NCBI RefSeq assembly: GCF_004122735.1
Contig: NZ_SDIF01000025.1
Location: 20,539-84,538 of the forward strand
Length of the DNA stretch: 64,000 nucleotides
Direction of reading: 5' to 3'
DNA from: Streptomyces sioyaensis
GTDB taxonomy: Bacteria; Actinomycetota; Actinomycetes; Streptomycetales; Streptomycetaceae
Both the position numbers and the translations under genes were made by a program. Positions 8,179 through 18,583 of this stretch are shown piece after piece. The notes under the pieces are model-generated. The model was given only the letters and a program-made list of their open reading frames with translations. It was not told the origin of the DNA and searched no databases. Position 1 is the first letter of the stretch, and each line of letters starts with the position of its first letter.

Positions 8179-9342
8179 GTGATCAGCACCCCGACCTCGG
8201 CGCACGGGCTGTCGCCGCTGCGCACGGTCCAGGTGCTGGGGCACGGCAGCGCCGGCAGCGCCGCGCATGTCCGCTCGCTGGCCGAAGGGCTGGTCGCGCG
8301 CGGGGTGCGGGTGACCGTCTGTGCCACGCCGGAGGCCGAGCAGGCCTACGACTTCGCGGGTGCGGGCGCCCGCTTCGTGCACGTCCCGCCGCGGATGGAC
8401 CCGGCGAGCGTGGCCCTGCTGCGCAGCGCCTGCTGGGACGCCGATCTCGTCCATGCGCACGGCCTGCGGGCCGGGATGCGGGCCTCGATGGCGTTGCGCG
8501 GGCTGCGCGGCCCCCGGGGCGGCGGGCGGGTCCCCCTGGTCATCACCTGGCACACCAAGGCACACACCGAGGGCGCGCGGGCCGGGCTGGTGCATCTGAT
8601 GGAGCGGCGGGTGGCGCGGGCCGCCGCCGTCGTCCTGGGCGCCTGCTCGGATCTGGTGGACCGGGCCCGCGAGCGGGGTGCGCGCGATGCCCGGCTGGCG
8701 CCGGTCGCCATTCCGGCGCCCCGGTCCGATGGTGCCCCGGCCGAGCCCGAGGACCAGGACCGGATGCGCCACAAGGAGCGGGCCGAGCTGGGCGCGGTGG
8801 ACCGCCCGTTGCTGCTCGCGGTCGGCCGTCTCGACCCGAGCCAGGGCCATGACCTGCTGCTGGACGCGGCACACGCCTGGTGCTCGCTCGATCCGCAGCC
8901 GCTGGTCGCCATCGCGGGGGAGGGCGAGCAGCGGGCCGTGCTGCAGCGCCGGATCGACACCGAGCGGCTGCCCGTCCAGCTGCTCGGCCGCCGCGACGAC
9001 GTCCCCGAACTCCTCGCCGCGGCGGACCTGGTGGTGCTGCCCAGCAGATGGGAGGCGCGCTCGCTGATCGCCCAGGAGGCGCTGCGCGCCGGGGTGCCGC
9101 TGGTCGCCACCGACACCGGCGGCACCCGCGAACTGGTCGGCCGGGCCGCGGAACTGGTCCCTTACGGGGATGCCGCCGCCCTGGCCCGTACGGTTCTCGG
9201 GCTGCTCGCCGACCCCGCACGGCGGGCGGCGCTCGCCGAGGCGGGCCGGGCCCAGGCGGCCGGCTGGCCCAGCGAGAACGACACCGTCGCCCAGGTCCTC
9301 AGCGTCTACGACGAGTTGGCCCAGCCGGTACAGCCGGTGTAG
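8179..9342 (+). CDS. GT4-family glycosyltransferase
   Basis: A 387-residue GT-B fold retaining transferase. The N-terminal acceptor domain has the glycine-rich start VLGHGSAGSAAH and LVHAHGLRAG. The C-terminal nucleotide-sugar domain has AVGRLDPSQGHDLLLDA, LGRRDDVPELLAAADLVVLPS and the donor-binding motif in SLIAQEALRAGVPLVATDTG, with Ala-Gln-Glu where many homologues have Gly-xx-xx-Glu. GTG 8179 follows AGGAGCC. No signal peptide is present, so it acts at the cytoplasmic side of the membrane. Donor and acceptor cannot be told. It ends the envelope stretch that began at 2920 and converges on the PucR gene. Confidence 0.85.
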   Translation: MISTPTSAHGLSPLRTVQVLGHGSAGSAAHVRSLAEGLVARGVRVTVCATPEAEQAYDFAGAGARFVHVPPRMDPASVALLRSACWDADLVHAHGLRAGMRASMALRGLRGPRGGGRVPLVITWHTKAHTEGARAGLVHLMERRVARAAAVVLGACSDLVDRARERGARDARLAPVAIPAPRSDGAPAEPEDQDRMRHKERAELGAVDRPLLLAVGRLDPSQGHDLLLDAAHAWCSLDPQPLVAIAGEGEQRAVLQRRIDTERLPVQLLGRRDDVPELLAAADLVVLPSRWEARSLIAQEALRAGVPLVATDTGGTRELVGRAAELVPYGDAAALARTVLGLLADPARRAALAEAGRAQAAGWPSENDTVAQVLSVYDELAQPVQPV

Positions 9343-9362
9343 CCAGGGCCGGCGCCCCTGGC
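9342..9362. terminator. Hairpin between convergent GT4 and pucR-type genes
   Basis: GCCAGGG and CCCTGGC form a 7-bp stem with a 7-base loop; the left arm starts at the last base of the GT4 stop codon. It may end transcription from both sides. Confidence 0.45.
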
Positions 9363-9379
9363 CCGGAGCGACCGGCTCG

Positions 9380-10990
9380 TCACCCCTTGTCCGTATGCCG
9401 TCTGGCGCGCAGGGCCAGCCGCAGCCCCAGCACCGTCTGCGGATCGTCCAGGTCCGTGCCCAGCAGCTGGGCGATGCGGGCCAGCCGGTCGTACAGCGTC
9501 TGCCGGTTCACCTTCAGATCGCGGGCGGTCTCGGCCTTGCGGCCCGCGCTGGCCAGATAGGCCTCCAGCGTCGGCAGCAGCGGCTGGCGGGCGCCCCGGT
9601 CGTGCGCGAGCAGCGGCCCGATGGCGCGCTCCACGAAGTCGGTGAGGACGCCCTGCTCGCCGTGTTCGCGCATCCGCCACAGCAGCAGCTCGATGTCCAG
9701 CCGGCGCGCGTCGTACCAGGGCGCCGCCGGCAGGCCCTGGGCCGCGGCCGCCGCCTGGGCCGCGTGCCGCAGCCCGGGGCCCGCGGCCGCCCAGTCGCCC
9801 GGTGTGCCGACGACGATCACCGGGCGGTGCGCGGCCGGCCGGTCCAGGCCGGCGCGGACGACCCCGGCGTGCAGCGCCTCGGCGATCCGGTCGGCGAGCA
9901 CCGCACGGTCCTGGCCCGCGCGCAGCGCGACGAGCACCGGGACCCGGCTCTCCACGGGGCGTACGCCGAGGAGCACCGGCACTCCGGGCGCGGCGAGTTC
10001 CTCGCGCAGGGCCTGGGCGAGCAGCGCCCAGCTGCCGGGGGAGGGGAGGCCGGCCGGCAGCCGCATCACCACCGGGAGGACGGGTTCCGTACCGGGGCGG
10101 AAGCCCAGCAGGCGGGCCTGGGCGGGCGCCTCGGCCGCGGTGATCCGGCCCTCCGCCAGATCGGCGAGGAAGTCGCCGCGGCCCCGGGCGGCGAGCACCT
10201 CCTCCTGACGGGACTGGAGCATGACGACGGCGAGGAGATCGGCGGCGCGCTCGGCGGCGATGCGGTGCACCGGAGCCAGCGGGGTGTTGACGGGCAGCAG
10301 GACGAGACGGGCACGGACCGCGTCGGGGCCGTGGCCGCCGCCGGGGACGTCGATGCGTACGCCGGTGTCGCGCAGCCCCTCCCAGGCCAGCAGCGGATCG
10401 GCGTCCGCGGGGCCGTCGTCGCCCTCCGGCCCGGCCGCGTACAGCGGGCTGCCGTCGGGGGCCTCCAGACAGAGCGGGTTGCCGGTGAAGCCGGCCAGCA
10501 GCCGCAGCACCTCCGGTGCGCCGCCGCCGCGCAGCAGCACATCGGTGCAGCGCCGCAGGACCTCGTCGGCGCGCCGCAGCATCGCATAGTGGCTGTTGAT
10601 GATCTCGGTGTGGATCGCCTCGGTGACCGTGACGTACGGGACCTCACGGTGCAGCTGGATCAGCGGCAGTCCGCAGTCCCGTGCGGCGTCGACCAGGGCG
10701 GCGGGCAGCGAGGCGAACCGGGAACCCAGCTCCACGACGAGTGCGGCGATCTCGCGGTCCGCGAGCTTACGGATGAAGGCGCGCTGCTCGGAGGGCCGGG
10801 CACCCAGCCCCAGGCCGGTGGTCAGCAGCAGCTCGCCGCCCTTGAGCAGCGAGGCGATGTGCGGGACCTCGCCCGCATGCACCCAGCGCACCGCACGGTC
10901 CAGCCGGTCCCCGCCGGCCAGCACCTCCGGCAGGCCGCGGCGCAGCGCGGGCAGCTCCAGCGCCCTGCGCACCGTGATCTCGGTCTCCAT
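9380..10990 (-). CDS. PucR-family transcriptional regulator
   Basis: A 536-residue cytoplasmic regulator. Domains in order: N-terminal PucR sensory domain (VRRALELPALRRGLPEVLAG onward, about 5-125), a central GGDEF-related domain (about 280-420), and a C-terminal helix-turn-helix of the CdaR/PucR type with ETARDLKVNRQTLYDRLARI. Family members control purine, amino-acid or sugar-acid use, or secondary metabolism; the ligand is not evident. ATG 10990 is chosen over ATG 11008 because GGAAG sits 6-10 bases upstream of it, while the upper ATG has none. No operon partner lies downstream. Confidence 0.9.
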   Translation of the reverse strand: METEITVRRALELPALRRGLPEVLAGGDRLDRAVRWVHAGEVPHIASLLKGGELLLTTGLGLGARPSEQRAFIRKLADREIAALVVELGSRFASLPAALVDAARDCGLPLIQLHREVPYVTVTEAIHTEIINSHYAMLRRADEVLRRCTDVLLRGGGAPEVLRLLAGFTGNPLCLEAPDGSPLYAAGPEGDDGPADADPLLAWEGLRDTGVRIDVPGGGHGPDAVRARLVLLPVNTPLAPVHRIAAERAADLLAVVMLQSRQEEVLAARGRGDFLADLAEGRITAAEAPAQARLLGFRPGTEPVLPVVMRLPAGLPSPGSWALLAQALREELAAPGVPVLLGVRPVESRVPVLVALRAGQDRAVLADRIAEALHAGVVRAGLDRPAAHRPVIVVGTPGDWAAAGPGLRHAAQAAAAAQGLPAAPWYDARRLDIELLLWRMREHGEQGVLTDFVERAIGPLLAHDRGARQPLLPTLEAYLASAGRKAETARDLKVNRQTLYDRLARIAQLLGTDLDDPQTVLGLRLALRARRHTDKG

Positions 10991-11180
10991 CTTCGCTTCC
11001 GGCCCCATGGCCAGGAACGGTACCCGCAGTCCGCTATCCGGAGGCGCTCGGTCCGGATCGGCGCGGGGGTGTGGTGGCGGGTCGCGGTGTCCCGGCCCGG
11101 CCGCGGGCGACGCCGTGGCCGAGGCTGTCCTGCCACCGGGCTCGCCGCGGCCGAGCCCCTCCCGCCGCCGCCCCCGCCCC

Positions 11181-12242
11181 TCACGTCGACTCCCGCACCA
11201 CCAGCCGTGCCTCGGTGATGATCGGCGCCGGCGCCGCCGGGTCCGGCCCCTCCGCCGGGTCCGCCTGCTGCCGGTCCAGCAGCCGCAGCAGCAACTGGGC
11301 CATCAGTCGCCCCATCTCCTCCACGTCCTGCCGCACTGTCGTCAGCGGCGGATCCGCCCAGGCCGCCGGCTCCAGATCGTCGAAGCCCACCACCGCCACC
11401 TCGTCCGGCACCCGCCGCCCGTGCGCCCGCAGCGTGCGCAGCGCCCCGTTCGCCATCAGATCGGAGCAGGCGAAGACGGCGTCCAGGTCCGGTGCGGCCC
11501 GAAGGAGTTCGGCCATCGCCCGCTCGCCGCCGTGCGCGGTGAACCCCCCGTCCGCGATCAGCCGTGGATCCGGCTCCGCCGGGCCCAGCGCGTCGCGGTA
11601 GCCGTCGAGACGGTCCACCGCCGAGGCCTGGTCCAGGGGTCCGGTGATCACCGCGATCCGGCGCCGGCCACGGCCGAGGAGATGGCGTACGGCCTGGCGG
11701 GCGCCGCCGCGGTTGTCGGTGTCGACGTACAGCGGCGGCGGTGTGCGGCCGGCGCCCGCCCAGTCGGGCCGGCCGCCGTAGACGGTGGGCAGTCCGGCGC
11801 GCTCGGCGAGGGCGGGCAGCGGGTCGTCGCGGTGCAGGGAGAACATCAGCGCCCCGTCGACGTGCCCGGCCGACAGCCAGCGGCCGATGCGGTCGTAGTC
11901 GGCGCGGCCCTCGACGAACATCAGCAGAAGCTGGGTGTCGGCACGGGCCAGCGCCCGGCTGATGCCGCGGAGTTGGCGTCCGAAGAACGGATCGCTGAAG
12001 ACCCGGCTCTCCGGCTCGGCGATGATCACGGCGACCGCTCCGGTGCGGCGGGTGACCAGCGAGCGGGCCGCGCTGTTCGGTACGTAGCCCAGCTCGGCCA
12101 CCGCCCGGTGCACCCGCTCCTGGACCGCGGGCCGTACCCCGGCGCCGCCGTTGATCACGCGGGACGCCGTGGCGCGGGAGACCCCGGCGAGCGCCGCGAC
12201 CGCCTCCAGCGTCGGTCGGGGGCCGTTCGGCTGAGACCTCAT
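11181..12242 (-). CDS. LacI-family repressor, likely regulator of the adjacent GH64 glucanase
   Basis: A 353-residue LacI/GalR protein. The N-terminal helix-turn-helix is TLEAVAALAGVSRATASRVI, followed by the hinge ELGYVPNSAARSL and a periplasmic-binding-protein-like sugar-sensing domain (about 65-330, with FACSDLMANGALR and VVGFDDLEPA). A strong ribosome-binding site AAAGGAG precedes ATG 12242. It is divergent from the beta-1,3-glucanase gene, and the shared region carries a LacI-type palindrome, so repression relieved by a beta-glucan oligosaccharide is the natural inference. Confidence 0.9.
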   Translation of the reverse strand: MRSQPNGPRPTLEAVAALAGVSRATASRVINGGAGVRPAVQERVHRAVAELGYVPNSAARSLVTRRTGAVAVIIAEPESRVFSDPFFGRQLRGISRALARADTQLLLMFVEGRADYDRIGRWLSAGHVDGALMFSLHRDDPLPALAERAGLPTVYGGRPDWAGAGRTPPPLYVDTDNRGGARQAVRHLLGRGRRRIAVITGPLDQASAVDRLDGYRDALGPAEPDPRLIADGGFTAHGGERAMAELLRAAPDLDAVFACSDLMANGALRTLRAHGRRVPDEVAVVGFDDLEPAAWADPPLTTVRQDVEEMGRLMAQLLLRLLDRQQADPAEGPDPAAPAPIITEARLVVREST

Positions 12243-12267
12243 CCAACTCCTTTTATCACGCGGTGAC

Positions 12268-12296
12268 TTGACGAGTGGCGGTCGGGTCGGCAGGGT
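12268..12296 (+). promoter_or_regulatory. Candidate promoter of the GH64 gene
   Basis: TTGACG (12268-12273) and CAGGGT (12291-12296) are spaced by 17 bases. The LacI-type palindrome lies just downstream of the predicted start site, where repressor binding would block initiation or early elongation. Sequence inference only. Confidence 0.4.
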
Positions 12297-12310
12297 TCAC
12301 TGCGCGGGAG

Positions 12311-12326
12311 GTGAGAGCGCTCTCAC
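12311..12326. promoter_or_regulatory. LacI-family operator palindrome
   Basis: The perfect 16-base palindrome GTGAGAGCGCTCTCAC has the central CG and GAGCGCTC core typical of actinobacterial LacI operators such as the CebR site. The right half GCTCTCAC occurs again at 12331-12338, giving a spare half-site. It sits between a divergent LacI gene and a secreted glucanase. Confidence 0.8.
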
Positions 12327-12460
12327 CCGGGCTCTCACGCGGGGCTCGCACGCTGCACCATGCCCGGCCGCCGAGTGGCGGGCACCGGCCACGGAACTCC
12401 CCCTGCGCTCCCGCCCCACGGAACTCCTCACCACCCCCACTGCACCGAGGAGAGAATGTC

Positions 12461-12496
12461 ATGAGCATGCATATCCGCCCAGGAGTGGTCTCATGA
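12461..12496 (+). CDS. Possible 11-codon leader ORF overlapping the GH64 start
   Basis: ATG 12461 opens a frame for MSMHIRPGVVS that ends at TGA 12494-12496 and overlaps the GH64 ATG (12493) as ATGA. GAGGAGAGA at 12447-12455 is a strong ribosome-binding site for this ATG, while the GH64 ATG has its own AGGAG at 12481-12485 inside the leader. This would allow translational coupling. It may be accidental. Confidence 0.4.
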   Translation: MSMHIRPGVVS

Positions 12497-13680
12497 TCAC
12501 CCGTCGCCGTCTGCTCGGCGGGCTCACCGCCGGCGCCGCCGCCACCCTCGGCCTCGCCCGGGCCGGCCGGGCCCTCGGCGCCCCCGCCAGGACCGGCGCA
12601 TCCGGCCGGTCCGCCCCGTCCGCCGCAAGCATCCCCCTGCACCTCGTCAACCGTTCCGGCGCCTTCGCCAACTCCTCGGTGTGGGTCTACCTCGTCGGCA
12701 ACGACGGCACCCGGCAGGTGCATGTGACCCCGGACGGCGAACTCCGGCCCGTCGCCCTGGCCGACAACGGGCCGGACGGTTTCACCGACTACGCCATCCC
12801 GCTCGCCGCGAGCGGCACCACGACCCTCCGGCTCCCCCCGATGTCCGGCCGGATCTACACCGCGCTGGGCGGCAAGCTGAAGTTCAAGGCGGTCCAGGAC
12901 GGCAACGGCAAGGCCGCCCTCGCCTACCCGGCGGGCTGGGTCTCCGGCGACCCCAACTACGGCGTCGTGCACGACTGCGCCGAGTTCACCTTCCACGCCG
13001 GCGGGATGTACTGCAACACCACCATGGTCGACATGTTCAGCGTCCCGCTCGCCATCACGCTCACCGGCGCCCGGCAGCAGACCACCGGCACGCTCAAGGA
13101 CGGCGGCCGCGCCGCGGTCTTCTCCGCGGTCCGACAGGCCGAGGGCTTCGAACGGCTGGTGATCGACGACAAGCGCGTCATCGCCCCCGGACACGGCCTG
13201 GACAGCGGCCTGTTCGCCGGCGACCACCTCGCCCCGGCCATCGACGAGGCCTGGTCCGCCTACGAGAACAAGGACCTGACCGTCACCACCGACGCCGGCA
13301 CCTTCACCGGCCGGACCCGCGGCGGCACCCTCACCTTCACCGGCCCCCGCACGGTCTCCTTCGGCAAGCCGTCCACCCGCGACGTCCTGTTCTGCGACGG
13401 CACCCTGGCCGCCCCCAACGACGGGGTCCTCGGCCCGGTCGCCGCCGTCCTGGGCGCCGCCCTCAACCGCTCCACCCTCGCCGGACACGCGAGCCAGCCC
13501 ACCACCGACCCGGCCGCCTTCTACCGGCAGCGGCTGACCAACCACTACGCCAAGGCCATGCACGCCGCGACCCGCGACGGCAAGGCCTACGGCTTCGCCT
13601 TCGACGACGTCGCCGGCTTCGCCTCCTACATAGAGGACCCCGCCCCGACGGAGATCACCCTCACCCTGACCCCCTTCTGA
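12493..13680 (+). CDS. Secreted GH64 endo-beta-1,3-glucanase (Tat substrate)
   Basis: A 395-residue enzyme predicted to cleave beta-1,3-glucan (laminarin, fungal wall) outside the cell. The N terminus has a twin-arginine signal, TRRRLLGGL, followed by a hydrophobic Ala/Gly stretch to about residue 35. The mature part starts near IPLHLVNRSG and shows the GH64 pattern FTDYAIPLA, CAEFTFHAGGMYCNTTMVDMF and DVLFCDGTLAAPNDG. The paired Asp/Glu region around the VDMFSVP segment is expected to carry catalysis, but I cannot place residues with certainty. ATG 12493 has AGGAG 7 bases upstream. A LacI operator lies in front and a strong hairpin follows. Confidence 0.88.
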   Translation: MITRRRLLGGLTAGAAATLGLARAGRALGAPARTGASGRSAPSAASIPLHLVNRSGAFANSSVWVYLVGNDGTRQVHVTPDGELRPVALADNGPDGFTDYAIPLAASGTTTLRLPPMSGRIYTALGGKLKFKAVQDGNGKAALAYPAGWVSGDPNYGVVHDCAEFTFHAGGMYCNTTMVDMFSVPLAITLTGARQQTTGTLKDGGRAAVFSAVRQAEGFERLVIDDKRVIAPGHGLDSGLFAGDHLAPAIDEAWSAYENKDLTVTTDAGTFTGRTRGGTLTFTGPRTVSFGKPSTRDVLFCDGTLAAPNDGVLGPVAAVLGAALNRSTLAGHASQPTTDPAAFYRQRLTNHYAKAMHAATRDGKAYGFAFDDVAGFASYIEDPAPTEITLTLTPF

Positions 13681-13727
13681 CAAGGAGAGCGTGCCACCCG
13701 AAAACCGAGTGACACCACAGAACTCCG

Positions 13728-13763
13728 GGCGGTTAGCCCCGCCGAAGGGCGGGGCTAACCGCC
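13728..13763. terminator. Bidirectional terminator between GH64 and GH15 genes
   Basis: GGCGGTTAGCCCCGCC and GGCGGGGCTAACCGCC pair perfectly over 16 bp around a GAAG loop. The right arm contains the stop codon of the GH15 gene (13755-13757), so the last codons of that gene are part of the terminator stem. Confidence 0.85.
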
Positions 13764-15560
13764 GTACGCCCCGCTCGCCGTCAGCCGCAGCGCCGTGTCG
13801 ATCAGCGGGACATGGCTGAACGCCTGCGGGAAGTTGCCCACCTGCCGCTTGGCCTTGGGGTCCCACTCCTCCGCCAGCAGGCCCAGGTCGTTGCGGAGCG
13901 AGAGCAGCTTCTCGAAGAGCTTGCGGGCCTCGTCCACCCGGCCGATCATCGCGAGGTCGTCGGCGAGCCAGAACGAGCACGCGAGGAAGGCGCCTTCCTC
14001 TCCCTCCAGGCCGTCCACCCCGAGATCGTCCGCACCGGACGTCGGGTAGCGCAGCACGAAGCCGTCCTCGGTGGACAGCTCCCGCTGGATCGCCTCGATG
14101 GTGCCGATGACGCGCTTGTCGTCCGGCGGCAGAAAGCCCATCTGCGGGATCAGCAGCAGCGAGGCGTCCAGCTCCTGCGAGCCGTAGGACTGGGTGAAGG
14201 TGTTGCGTTCCTTGTCGTAGCCCTTCTCGCAGACGTCCCGGTGGATGGTCTCGCGCAGGTCCTTCCAGCGCTCCAGCGGTCCGTCGACGTCCCCGGACTC
14301 GATCAGCTTGACCGTACGGTCGACCGCGACCCAGGTCATGACCTTGGAGTGCACGAAGTGCCGGCGCGGGCCGCGGACCTCCCAGATGCCCTCGTCCGGC
14401 TCGTCCCAGTGCTTCTCCACCCACTGGATCAGCTTGAGCTGGAGCAGCGAGGCGTAGTCGTTGCGGGCCAGGCCCGTCATGTGCGCCAGGTGCAGCGCCT
14501 CGGTGACCTCGCCGTAGACATCGAGCTGGAGCTGTCCGGCGGCGCCGTTGCCGACCCGCACCGGACGGGAATTCTCGTACCCCGGAAGCCAGTGCAGCTC
14601 GTTCTCGCCCAACTCCCGCTCACCGGCGATGCCGTACATGATCTGCAGGTTCTCCGGATCGCCGGCCACCGCCCGCAGCAGCCACTCCCGCCAGGCCCGC
14701 GCCTCTTCGCGGTAGCCGGTGCGCAGCAGGGAGGACAGGGTGATCGCCGCGTCCCGCAGCCAGGTGAAGCGGTAGTCCCAGTTGCGCACGCCGCCCACGC
14801 ACTCCGGCAGCGAGGTCGTCGGCGCCGCCACGATCCCGCCGGTCGGCGCGTACGTCAGCGCCTTGAGCGTGATCAGCGAGCGCACCACCGCATCCCGGTA
14901 AGGACCGTGATACGTACAGTGCTCGACCCACTCGCGCCAGAACTCCTCGGTGGCCTCCAGCGACCCCTCCGGGTCCGCCACGGCCGGCGGCTCCTTGTGC
15001 GAGGGCTCCCAGCTGATCGTGAACGCGATCCGCTCACCGGGCGCGACGGTGAAGTCGGAGAACGTGGTCAGGTCCTTGCCGTAGGTCTCCGCCGCGGTGT
15101 CCAGCCACACCGAATCGGGGCCCGCGACCGCGACGGTACGGCTGTCCACCTTGTGCACCCACGGCACGACCCAGCCGTAGGAGAAGCGCATCCGCAGTTC
15201 GGAGCGCATCGGGACGCGGCCGCTGACCCCCTCCACGATGCGGATCAGCTGCGGAGCGCCATCGCGCGGCGGCATGAAGTCGATCACCCGGACCGTGCCG
15301 CGCGGGGTGTCCCACTCCGATTCCAGGACCAGCGAATCGCCCCGGTAGCGCCGGCGGTCGGCGGGCGCCGGCCGACCGCCGGGCCCGTTGACCGGGCCCA
15401 TCCGCCAGAAACCGTGCTCCTCCGTACCCAGCAGCCCGGCAAAGACCGCCGGCGAGTCGAAGCGGGGCAGGCACAGCCAGTCCACCGTGCCGTCCCGGCA
15501 CACTAGAGCGGCGGTTTGCATATCGCCGATAAGTGCGTAGTCCTCGATGCGCCCGGCCAC
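13755..15560 (-). CDS. GH15 family glucoamylase/trehalase-like glycoside hydrolase
   Basis: A 601-residue cytoplasmic enzyme of the GH15 type found in actinobacteria, several of which are alpha,alpha-trehalases. An N-terminal beta-sandwich (IEDYALIGDMQTAALV, GTVDWLCLPRFDSPAVF) precedes the (alpha/alpha)6 barrel. Family motifs are RNWDYRFTWLRDAAI, EGEEGAFLACSFWL and LLAEEWDPKAKRQVGNFPQAF, which include the acidic residues used for catalysis. There is no signal peptide. GTG 15560 is supported by GGGAG 6-10 bases upstream. It converges on the GH64 gene. Substrate (trehalose or alpha-glucan) is uncertain. Confidence 0.88.
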   Translation of the reverse strand: MAGRIEDYALIGDMQTAALVCRDGTVDWLCLPRFDSPAVFAGLLGTEEHGFWRMGPVNGPGGRPAPADRRRYRGDSLVLESEWDTPRGTVRVIDFMPPRDGAPQLIRIVEGVSGRVPMRSELRMRFSYGWVVPWVHKVDSRTVAVAGPDSVWLDTAAETYGKDLTTFSDFTVAPGERIAFTISWEPSHKEPPAVADPEGSLEATEEFWREWVEHCTYHGPYRDAVVRSLITLKALTYAPTGGIVAAPTTSLPECVGGVRNWDYRFTWLRDAAITLSSLLRTGYREEARAWREWLLRAVAGDPENLQIMYGIAGERELGENELHWLPGYENSRPVRVGNGAAGQLQLDVYGEVTEALHLAHMTGLARNDYASLLQLKLIQWVEKHWDEPDEGIWEVRGPRRHFVHSKVMTWVAVDRTVKLIESGDVDGPLERWKDLRETIHRDVCEKGYDKERNTFTQSYGSQELDASLLLIPQMGFLPPDDKRVIGTIEAIQRELSTEDGFVLRYPTSGADDLGVDGLEGEEGAFLACSFWLADDLAMIGRVDEARKLFEKLLSLRNDLGLLAEEWDPKAKRQVGNFPQAFSHVPLIDTALRLTASGAYGG

Positions 15561-16028
15561 GTGCGTCTCCCGTCGAACTGGAGTCACGCCCCCCATGGGA
15601 CGTTGTGATTGTCCGTCCTGCCCATGAAACGTCGCCGAGCAGCGGGACCGGAAATCGGGCTGGGGCACCGCCCAGCGGTAGCTGGGGGAGGGTGGTGCCT
15701 TCCCGGACGGCTCGTAGCGAGTGTCCGAGCAGGATACGACGCACCCCGGTGCTCCGCGCGACCCTCGCGACGAGAGAAGTGGTCCGAACGGGTGGCCTCC
15801 GTCACGTGCCGGAGGCAGCACGGCCGCCCGCGCGGGGTTTCCGCCTCCGGCCGGGCACGACCATGCCCGGTCGCTGATAGCCTGGTACCCCGTGGACCGG
15901 TGGGACGCCCAGGACGTCACGGCAGTGGTGAAGGCACCCCCGAACCGCAGCGAGGGCACCCCTGAAACCCCAGGCCGGCGCCGCCTCGCACCTCTCCACC
16001 TCGCGACCACGGGAGCCCCCTCTTGGCC
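15561..16028. other. Divergent region between the GH15 gene and pyrG
   Basis: These 468 bases have no convincing gene. They hold the promoters of both neighbours and a nested palindromic repeat at 15664-15699. TAGCCT at 15878-15883 could be a -10 element for pyrG, but no matching -35 is visible. Confidence 0.5.
15664..15699. repeat. Nested palindromic repeat of the CCCAGC..GCTGGGGGA type
   Basis: GGCACC (15664-15669) pairs with GGTGCC (15694-15699), and inside it CCCAGC (15671-15676) pairs with GCTGGG (15681-15686) around GGTA. The core resembles the repeat inside rluB at 26191-26218, so the two look like copies of one small mobile palindrome. Confidence 0.65.
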
Positions 16029-17684
<1,656 letters not shown>

Positions 17685-17707
17685 CCGCGCGCCGACGGAT
17701 ACGGTTG

Positions 17708-17744
17708 CCGGGGTACGGCCTCGTTCTTCGAGGCCGTACCCCGG
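17708..17744 (+). terminator. pyrG terminator
   Basis: A perfect 16-bp stem, CCGGGGTACGGCCTCG with CGAGGCCGTACCCCGG, around TTCTT, followed by TTT. It starts 24 bases after the pyrG stop and separates it from the NUDIX gene. Confidence 0.85.
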
Positions 17745-17781
17745 TTTCTGCGTGATAGAGGCACCTACAGGAGGACGCGCC

Positions 17782-18408
17782 ATGGCGATCAAGGACACCC
17801 CCGAGGAGTGGACGGTCACCGCGACCACGACGCCGTTCACCGGAAACAAGACCAGCGTGCGCACCGACCAGGTCGTCATGCCGGACGGGTCCACCGTCTC
17901 GCGCGACTACCAGGTCCACCCCGGTTCCGTGGCCGTCGTCGCGCTCGACGACGCGGGCCGGGTGCTGGTGCTGCGCCAGTACCGCCACCCCGTACGCCAG
18001 AAGCTGTGGGAGATCCCCGCCGGGCTGCTCGACGTCCCCGGCGAGAACCCGCTGCACGCCGCGCAGCGCGAGCTGTACGAGGAGGCGCACGTCAAGGCCG
18101 CGGACTGGCGGGTGCTGACCGACGTCTACACCACGCCCGGCGGCTGCGACGAGGCCGTGCGGATCTTCCTCGCCCGCGAGCTGTCCGAGGCGGAGGGGGA
18201 GCGGTTCGAGGTCTCCGAGGAGGAGGCCGACATGGAGCTGGCGCGGGTCCCGCAGGAGGAGCTGGTGCGCGGGGCGCTCGCCGGTGAGCTGCACAACAAC
18301 TGCCTCGTCGTCGGCGTGCTCGCGCTCACCGCGGCCCAGAGCGGCCCCGGCCTGGACGCGCTCCGGCCGGCCGACGCGCCGTGGCCGGCCCGCCCCTTCG
18401 AGGCCTGA
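17782..18408 (+). CDS. NUDIX hydrolase, ADP-ribose pyrophosphatase type
   Basis: A 208-residue NUDIX protein, probably hydrolysing ADP-ribose or a related nucleotide sugar to AMP and sugar phosphate. The region IPAGLLDVPGENPLHAA then QRELYEEAHV aligns with the NUDIX box; the REL-x-EE metal-binding core is intact, but the box has one extra residue after the first Gly and His in place of the last Gly. YRHPVRQKLWEIPAG is typical of the ADPR subfamily. GAGG at 17771-17774 is a good ribosome-binding site for ATG 17782. It follows pyrG as in other Streptomyces. Confidence 0.9.
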   Translation: MAIKDTPEEWTVTATTTPFTGNKTSVRTDQVVMPDGSTVSRDYQVHPGSVAVVALDDAGRVLVLRQYRHPVRQKLWEIPAGLLDVPGENPLHAAQRELYEEAHVKAADWRVLTDVYTTPGGCDEAVRIFLARELSEAEGERFEVSEEEADMELARVPQEELVRGALAGELHNNCLVVGVLALTAAQSGPGLDALRPADAPWPARPFEA

Positions 18409-18583
18409 GCCGCCGGGACGCCGGCGCCGCACCACAGGTCTGTCGGATGATCCGCCGATCCGATCGGGTGACTCAACCGCCCTGCTCCGCACCGGACGTG
18501 ACGGGCCGTGAACTACGCTCGACGGCGTGCCGTCCGCGCCCCAGCGGCGGACTCGTACGCGCAGGTGGACGGGAGCGTGACCG

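Noticed and set aside
8002..8182. 59-codon basic frame whose TGA overlaps the GT4 start
   Set aside because: No ribosome-binding site, no recognisable family and typical random Arg/Pro composition; kept only as a remark in the intergenic entry.
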